Shown here: piece after piece, positions 5,869 to 7,581 of the stretch
Numbering within the stretch: the stretch's first letter is position 1
Layout: every line of letters begins with the position of its first letter
NCBI GenBank assembly: GCA_015494775.1
Contig: WGAP01000124.1
Span: 1-7,581 of the forward strand
Direction of reading: 5' to 3'
DNA: 7,581 nt
Origin: Flavobacteriales bacterium
GTDB lineage: Bacteria > Bacteroidota > Bacteroidia > Flavobacteriales > Flavobacteriaceae
Program-made: the position numbers and the translations under genes
The notes under the pieces: model-generated
What the model saw: only the letters and a program-made list of their open reading frames with translations
Told to the model about the DNA's origin: nothing
Database searches by the model: none

Positions 5869-6170
5869 CCGGGCTGTCCGCTCAAATGCGCGGGCGGCGC
5901 GCTCTTGCCCTGCAAGCGTGGCGGACGTGGCTCCCCGCTGGTCGCCCCGCCGCCACGGCAGGCCTACGGCGCGCCGCATCGCATCGCTTCAAGTATAAAG
6001 TATTGTAAAAGTTGTAGTTATTTTTGTCGAGAACAAAGCCGGCAATCCGAAGGCATAGCCGTAGCTATGGCGAGAATTGTCAATGCCGTTATCGGCAAAA
6101 AGAACAAAACTTGGTGCGTTATTTTATACTTGAAGCGATGCCCGCGCATAACCGCTCCCATCCCTGACGC
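5869..6170 (-). repeat. Element H, copy B: split around element K
   Basis: On the - strand this begins GCGTCAGGGATGGGAGCGG (ending at 6170) and finishes AGCGGACAGCCCGG (to 5869), the same terminal boxes as the copy at 452-622. The boxes are joined by a perfect 10-bp stem, ATGCGCGGGC (5886-5895) with GCCCGCGCAT (6140-6149), unrelated in sequence to the stem of copy A. Inside lie a GC-rich hairpin (CGTGGCGG 5917-5924 with CCGCCACG 5950-5957, extended by CCTGC/GCAGG) and the whole of element K. A run of seven T follows at 6172-6178, but 22 bases beyond the stem, so a terminator role is doubtful. No convincing gene lies between 5799 and 6255. Confidence 0.7.
5981..6141 (+). repeat. Element K, copy B: conserved core in a 19-bp stem
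   Basis: A perfect 19-bp inverted repeat (GCATCGCTTCAAGTATAAA at 5981-5999, complement at 6123-6141) encloses the 100-nt core (6017-6116). The core matches copy A (652-751, - strand) with five mismatches. Compared with copy A, the aligned stem differs at five positions and each difference is matched on the opposite arm, so pairing is kept. The right arm overlaps the H stem by two bases. Open frames through the core share a stretch around AVIGKKN in both copies, but there is no common start and no family match, so I do not call a gene. Confidence 0.8.
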
Positions 6171-6255
6171 ATTTTTTTATTAAAGATTGCCAAGTCGCCG
6201 CATTCGTATTGCATTTTTTTATAATATTGTTAATCCTAAAAATCGCGCCTTTCCT

Positions 6256-7581
6256 ATGTTAGTCCACGTCCACAGCGCCGCCATTTATGAAATCGACGCC
6301 TATCCGGTAAATATTGAAGTAAACATCGACAAGGGCATCGGCTATCATTTGGTAGGCCTGCCCGACAAGGCAGTGATGGAAAGCAGTTACCGCATCTCGG
6401 CCGCACTGGAAAATTCGGGACTTAAAATGCCGCACAAAAAAATCATTATCAACATGGCGCCGGCCGATTTGCGCAAGGAAGGTTCGGCCTACGATTTACC
6501 CATCGCTTTGGGCATCCTGGCGGCATCGGGACAAATCGACGGGGAGCGGTTGCGGGATTTTTGGATTCTGGGCGAGCTTTCGCTCAACGGCGACCTGCGA
6601 CCCGTTCGCGGGGCTTTGCCCGTGGCGCTCAAAGCCAAAGCCGAAGGTTATCGCGGCGTTATCCTCCCGGCGGCCAACCGCAACGAAGCGGCTATCGTGG
6701 ACGGCATTGAAGTTTACGGACTGGAAAACATCCGTCAGGTCATTGATTTGTTGGAAGGAAACGAACAATTTACGCCCTTCCGTTTGGACATGGAAAAACT
6801 GTTCTTCGACGAACTCGACCGTTTCGAACACGACTTTGCCGACGTCAAAGGACAGGAAAGCGTCAAGCGGGCGCTGGAAATTGCCGCGGCGGGTGGACAT
6901 AACGTGCTGATGGTCGGCCCACCGGGAAGCGGAAAAACCATGTTGGCCAAGCGCATTCCGGGCATTTTGCCGCCCATGACTTTGGACGAGGCCTTGGAAA
7001 CCACCAAAATCCATTCGGTGGCAGGCACCCTGCGGGCCGAGTGGGGCATCGTTACGCAACGGCCGTTCCGGGCGCCGCATCACACCATTTCGGACGTGGC
7101 TTTGGTGGGCGGCGGAAGCTATCCGCAACCCGGGGAAATATCCTTGGCGCATAACGGCGTGCTGTTCCTGGACGAACTGCCCGAATTCAAACGTAGCGTG
7201 CTCGAAGTGCTACGTCAACCGCTCGAAGACCGGCAGGTTACCATTTCACGGGCCAAATTTACGGTAACCTATCCGGCGGGCTTTATGCTTATTGCCAGCA
7301 TGAATCCCAGCCCGTCGGGCTATTTCAACGATCCCAATTCACCCATGCGTTCATCGCCGGCCGAAATGCAACGTTATTTGAGCAAAATTTCCGGCCCGCT
7401 CCTCGACCGTATCGACTTGCAAATCGAGGTGCAACCCGTGCCTTTCGAAAAACTTTCGGACGACCGCCGCGGCGAAAGCAGTAAGGTTATTCGCCAACGG
7501 GTGATTGCGGCACGAAAAGTCCAAACCGAGCGTTACCGCGATTATCCGGGTATTCATTACAACGCCCAGCTCAGCAGTAAA
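6256..7581 (+). CDS. comM: ComM/YifB-type Mg-chelatase-like AAA+ ATPase, 3' end cut
   Basis: 442 codons are visible without a stop and the gene runs off the window; family members are about 510 residues, so most of it is here. The product starts MLVHVHSAAIYEIDAYPVNIEV, typical of the family, followed by the ChlI-like N-terminal domain (GLPDKAVMES, LRKEGSAYDLPIALGIL). The AAA+ core has Walker A GPPGSGKT (221-228), RAPHHTISDVALVGGG, Walker B VLFLDE (302-307) and ISGPLLDRIDLQIEV. ComM in Haemophilus and Vibrio is a branch-migration helicase used in natural transformation; the role in Bacteroidota is inferred. The usual CPCGY...CxC cysteine cluster reads NPSPSGYFNDPNSPMRSSP (350-368): no cysteines remain. 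There is no Shine-Dalgarno; the leader from 6171 is AT-rich. Confidence 0.93.
   Translation, partial: MLVHVHSAAIYEIDAYPVNIEVNIDKGIGYHLVGLPDKAVMESSYRISAALENSGLKMPHKKIIINMAPADLRKEGSAYDLPIALGILAASGQIDGERLRDFWILGELSLNGDLRPVRGALPVALKAKAEGYRGVILPAANRNEAAIVDGIEVYGLENIRQVIDLLEGNEQFTPFRLDMEKLFFDELDRFEHDFADVKGQESVKRALEIAAAGGHNVLMVGPPGSGKTMLAKRIPGILPPMTLDEALETTKIHSVAGTLRAEWGIVTQRPFRAPHHTISDVALVGGGSYPQPGEISLAHNGVLFLDELPEFKRSVLEVLRQPLEDRQVTISRAKFTVTYPAGFMLIASMNPSPSGYFNDPNSPMRSSPAEMQRYLSKISGPLLDRIDLQIEVQPVPFEKLSDDRRGESSKVIRQRVIAARKVQTERYRDYPGIHYNAQLSSK

Noticed and set aside
5905..6183. A 92-residue frame sharing CREQSRQSEGIAVAMAR and AVIGKKN with a - strand frame at 471-905
   Set aside because: The shared peptide simply translates the K core. 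The rest of each frame differs, there is no common start, and the stem pairing explains the conservation better. Two of the five core changes are synonymous in this frame, which is too few to argue for coding.
6169..6222. Direct repeat GCATTTTTTTAT (6169-6180 and 6211-6222) as a target-site duplication
   Set aside because: Both copies lie on the same side of the repeat block rather than flanking it, and the sequence is mostly a T-run, so chance is a better explanation.

Overview
The window looks like a chromosomal segment of a moderately GC-rich member of the Bacteroidota. The evidence is the gene content (a compact phenylalanine/tyrosine operon containing a DAHP synthase with a C-terminal chorismate mutase), the lack of clear Shine-Dalgarno sequences, and AT-rich leaders next to GC-rich repeats. 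The operon order (dehydratase, aminotransferase, prephenate dehydrogenase, DAHP synthase/chorismate mutase) and a ComM protein lacking the usual cysteine cluster fit, from memory, the Flavobacteriales side of the phylum better than Bacteroides. That placement is an inference.

Layout. Positions 1-1116 contain no convincing gene. The first ~230 bases are AT-rich with one perfect hairpin. They are followed by three related REP-like repeats (234-389), a long hairpin element called here H (452-622), a second element called K (624-789), and a very GC-rich run of nested hairpins (798-1030). Positions 1117-5488 hold five genes on the + strand that all overlap by 1-14 bases: prephenate dehydratase, a class I/II aminotransferase, prephenate dehydrogenase, bifunctional DAHP synthase/chorismate mutase, and a four-helix membrane protein of unknown function. 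After an AT-rich gap comes a small orphan gene (5601-5798). A second repeat block (5841-6170) then carries another copy of H and another of K. The window ends inside a comM/yifB-type AAA+ ATPase gene (6256 onward, cut by the window end).

How the genes fit together. DAHP synthase makes the first committed intermediate of the shikimate pathway, and its fused chorismate mutase makes prephenate. The dehydratase turns prephenate into phenylpyruvate, the dehydrogenase turns it into 4-hydroxyphenylpyruvate, and the aminotransferase plausibly converts both to phenylalanine and tyrosine. The operon therefore encodes the entry step and both terminal branches. The membrane protein is translationally coupled to it, but its role is unknown.

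The most unusual content is the repeat architecture. K is a ~100-nt core, 95/100 identical between two inverted copies, closed by a ~20-bp stem. The stem sequence differs between copies at five positions, yet pairing is perfect in both. In one copy K lies beside H; in the other K lies inside the loop of H. The inverted K copies bracket the whole aromatic operon.
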